Source: Shinisaurus crocodilurus
Taxonomy: Eukaryota; Chordata; Lepidosauria; Squamata; Shinisauridae
DNA: 64,000 bases
Direction: 5' to 3'
NCBI GenBank assembly: GCA_021292165.1
Contig: CM037876.1
Location: 204,931,200 to 204,995,199, forward strand
Shown: one piece after another, positions 62,256 through 64,000 of the stretch
How the letters are laid out: each line of letters opens with the position of its first letter
How positions within the stretch are numbered: position 1 is the first letter of the stretch
The notes under the pieces: generated by a model
Told to the model about the DNA's origin: nothing
What the model saw: only the letters and a program-made list of their open reading frames with translations
The model's database searches: none
Position numbers and translations under genes: made by a program

Positions 62256-64000
62256 ATGGGGGGAGGAGGGTTGGATGCCCTCTTTCCCCAACTCAATTGG
62301 CAGCAAGCCAGGGAGTTGATGCAGCATCAACAAGAAATGTGCCAGCAGCAACAAGTAACGTTACAGATGCAGCTGGAGTTGGCCAGGCTGACCATGGGCA
62401 CCGGACAAGGGGGAACCCCTGCACCCCAGGGTGGGGGCACCACGACCCCTAAATGGGACAGGAAGCAATTCCCCACCTACCAGTCGGGACAGGATGTGCT
62501 GATCTTTTTCACCCTGTTCGAGGCTGCCTGCCTGGAGCAGAGGGTGCCGGACAACTTAAGGATGTCTGCCCTGAGGACTCAGGTCAGCGGGGAACTGGCG
62601 GACCTCCTGGGTATTCACACCCAAACTGCCCCCTTGGACTATGGGGCGTTCAAAGAAGCGGTGAGAGAGAGGTTTGCCCTCACCGCCGAGCATTGTCGCC
62701 GTAAATTTCGTTACGGACAGCCTACCCCAGGGGACACGTATGCCTCCTGGATGGCGCACCTGGGGCAGGTTTGGGACGCCTGGATTGGGGCCACCGGGAA
62801 GATCACGTTGGCAGAGGTGCGGGAGCTCATGATTCAAGAGCAATTTTGTGCCACCATCCCTGAGGACTTAGCTACGGCGGTGAGGGATCGGGACCCCCCG
62901 AACTGTAGGGAAATGGGCAAGTTGGCCGACCAAATGGGACTGTATCGGCAGCCCAAAGGACCAAAGGGGGGCAACCCCAATCATGGCGGGGCTAAGGGAA
63001 GCGTGGAAAAGGGCAACCCCAAACCTCGGGAGGGAGCCCTAGGCAAGCCCAAGGAAAGCCCCGGCACCAGTGGCTGTTTCTATTGTAAAGAACCGGGGCA
63101 CCTCAAGAGGAGCTGCCCCAAGCTAATCGCGAAGAACCGCCACGCCAAGACATCGCCGGGCAAGGTGGGGAGGATGCTTGCTCCAGAGTCCCGCGAACCG
63201 GAGGAGCACGAGGAGGATCAGCAGTCCAGCTCGTCCCTCGAGGAAGACGGGGAAGACGCAGCGCGGTCCCTGAGGAGCGGAGGACAGCATTCGCTGGGGG
63301 CCATCTCACAGGCATCATTGATGCGCATTGCCTCACCGGAGCAGCTGCGGTGGAGCCAGGACAAATTCTGTGAGTCCATCTCTGTGAACAATGTTTCCCA
63401 TGTGGGGTATAGGGACACTGGGGCGGACATAACTGCTTTACCTCGGAGTAAGGTAAAGAAGAGACAGTTGCTAAAGGGACGCACCTGTGCCATAAAGCCC
63501 TATAACTCTCCCAACATAGCCGTTCCCCTCGCCTGGGTCTGGGTCAAGTACAAGGGGTGGGAAAGGGAGATGGATGTTATAGTGCATGGACAACGAGAAT
63601 GGGGAATCATCATTGGGAACGACGTTGCGTTCCGGGCTGCCCAGGTCAAGGTGGGGGTGGTGACCCGGCGTCGGGCCAAGCAAGCCCCTGCCCCGCAGCC
63701 TCCCAGGTCCCTGGCCCCCTCTCCCGGTCACGGTAAATTGGCCCCGGCAGAGGCAACCATCCGTCCCCCGCCGATCCCCGCGGTTGTGGGAAGAGAGGAA
63801 GACCCCGGGGGGTTCGCGCCAATGGCCCGGGATTTTGGGACTCAGAAGGCGTTTCAAGAGGAGCAGCAAAGCGACCCATCCCTCCAGGGATGTCGGGATC
63901 GGGCCAGTCAAGGGCCCGGGGTAGGGGACCAGTCAGAACAGTTTTTGTGGGAGGCAGGAGCCCTCTACCGAGAATTCTGCCCAAGGACTGAACCGGGTCC
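62256..64000 (+). CDS. Ty3/gypsy Gag-protease-(integrase) polyprotein, partial
   Basis: One frame without a stop from ATG 62256 to the window edge (581 codons). Residues about 15-50 are glutamine-rich, probably coiled coil. Residues about 130-216 look like a SCAN-type helical domain, the capsid C-terminal fold (FKEAVRERF, then WMAHLGQVWDAW, ELMIQEQF, IPEDLATAVRDRDPP). A CCHC knuckle CFYCKEPGHLKRSC is at 274-287, for RNA binding. The aspartic protease has YRDTGADITALP (active D at 387) and IIIGND (451-456). After a proline-rich linker, residues about 533-581 (FQEEQQSDPSL, then FLWEAGALYREFC) resemble the segment before the integrase zinc finger. Reverse transcriptase would be expected here in ordinary gypsy elements, so the order fits Gmr1-like elements. 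The frame is in place and looks young. Confidence 0.88.
   Translation, partial: MGGGGLDALFPQLNWQQARELMQHQQEMCQQQQVTLQMQLELARLTMGTGQGGTPAPQGGGTTTPKWDRKQFPTYQSGQDVLIFFTLFEAACLEQRVPDNLRMSALRTQVSGELADLLGIHTQTAPLDYGAFKEAVRERFALTAEHCRRKFRYGQPTPGDTYASWMAHLGQVWDAWIGATGKITLAEVRELMIQEQFCATIPEDLATAVRDRDPPNCREMGKLADQMGLYRQPKGPKGGNPNHGGAKGSVEKGNPKPREGALGKPKESPGTSGCFYCKEPGHLKRSCPKLIAKNRHAKTSPGKVGRMLAPESREPEEHEEDQQSSSSLEEDGEDAARSLRSGGQHSLGAISQASLMRIASPEQLRWSQDKFCESISVNNVSHVGYRDTGADITALPRSKVKKRQLLKGRTCAIKPYNSPNIAVPLAWVWVKYKGWEREMDVIVHGQREWGIIIGNDVAFRAAQVKVGVVTRRRAKQAPAPQPPRSLAPSPGHGKLAPAEATIRPPPIPAVVGREEDPGGFAPMARDFGTQKAFQEEQQSDPSLQGCRDRASQGPGVGDQSEQFLWEAGALYREFCPRTEPG

Noticed and set aside
63471..63984. 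146- and 112-codon minus-strand frames
   Set aside because: Antisense shadows of the gag-pro frame in GC-rich DNA.

Overview
The window reads as intergenic, transposon-dense DNA from a squamate reptile, most likely a lizard. The main evidence is several SINEs of the Sauria type (tRNA-like head, Bov-B-like tail), 5S rRNA-derived SINEs, CR1 and L2-type LINEs, and many hAT elements with 8-bp target duplications. No host protein-coding exon, tRNA, rRNA or snRNA gene could be supported; nearly every open frame over 100 codons that makes sense belongs to a transposable element. Family names come from recognition by eye, not from a database search.

Layout. 0.5-3.0 kb: one hAT element (8-bp duplication GGAAGGAT) whose interior is split by a second complete hAT (duplication ACCAGGAG) carrying a CpG-dense block. 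5.6-6.0 kb: a Tc1-like remnant. 7.0-8.3 kb: a complete hAT with a Sauria SINE inside. 9.4-24 kb: palindromic MITEs, broken L2 LINEs, minus-strand 5S/CR1 SINEs and Sauria SINEs. 25-28 kb: a 5S/Bov-B SINE and two palindromic hAT MITEs with perfect target duplications, one with perfect 55-bp arms. 29-30.1 kb: a patchwork of locally copied segments, then a CR1 3' end with an open 253-codon C-terminal frame. 30.4-36.1 kb: a TIR-bounded AT-rich element and an APE-type LINE of a different clade (possibly Vingi/Ingi), itself broken by a Tigger-like MITE. 37.5-38.2 kb: a possible ERV Env tail followed by a promoter-like module. 38.9-43.1 kb: two L2-type LINEs, the second interrupted by a 5S/CR1 SINE. 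44-57 kb: Tigger-like MITEs (one GC-rich), a compound triplet microsatellite, more hAT MITEs, a Sauria SINE and a probable solo LTR. 59.4-60.0 kb: a CR1 3' end.

61.2-64.0 kb: the 5' part of a Ty3/gypsy LTR retrotransposon: LTR, primer binding site, then one reading frame open from 62,256 to the window edge. It encodes a capsid with a SCAN-like helical region, a CCHC knuckle, an aspartic protease, and then what looks like the N-terminus of integrase rather than reverse transcriptase. This is the order known for Gmr1-like elements, the lineage from which vertebrate SCAN domains are thought to derive.

The points most worth following up are the gypsy element, the 5S-headed SINE with a CR1 tail (three copies, alongside one 5S-headed copy with a Bov-B tail), the nested hATs, the perfect palindrome at 26.2 kb, the CpG-dense Tigger-like element at 46.3 kb, and the patchwork at 29.0-29.2 kb.
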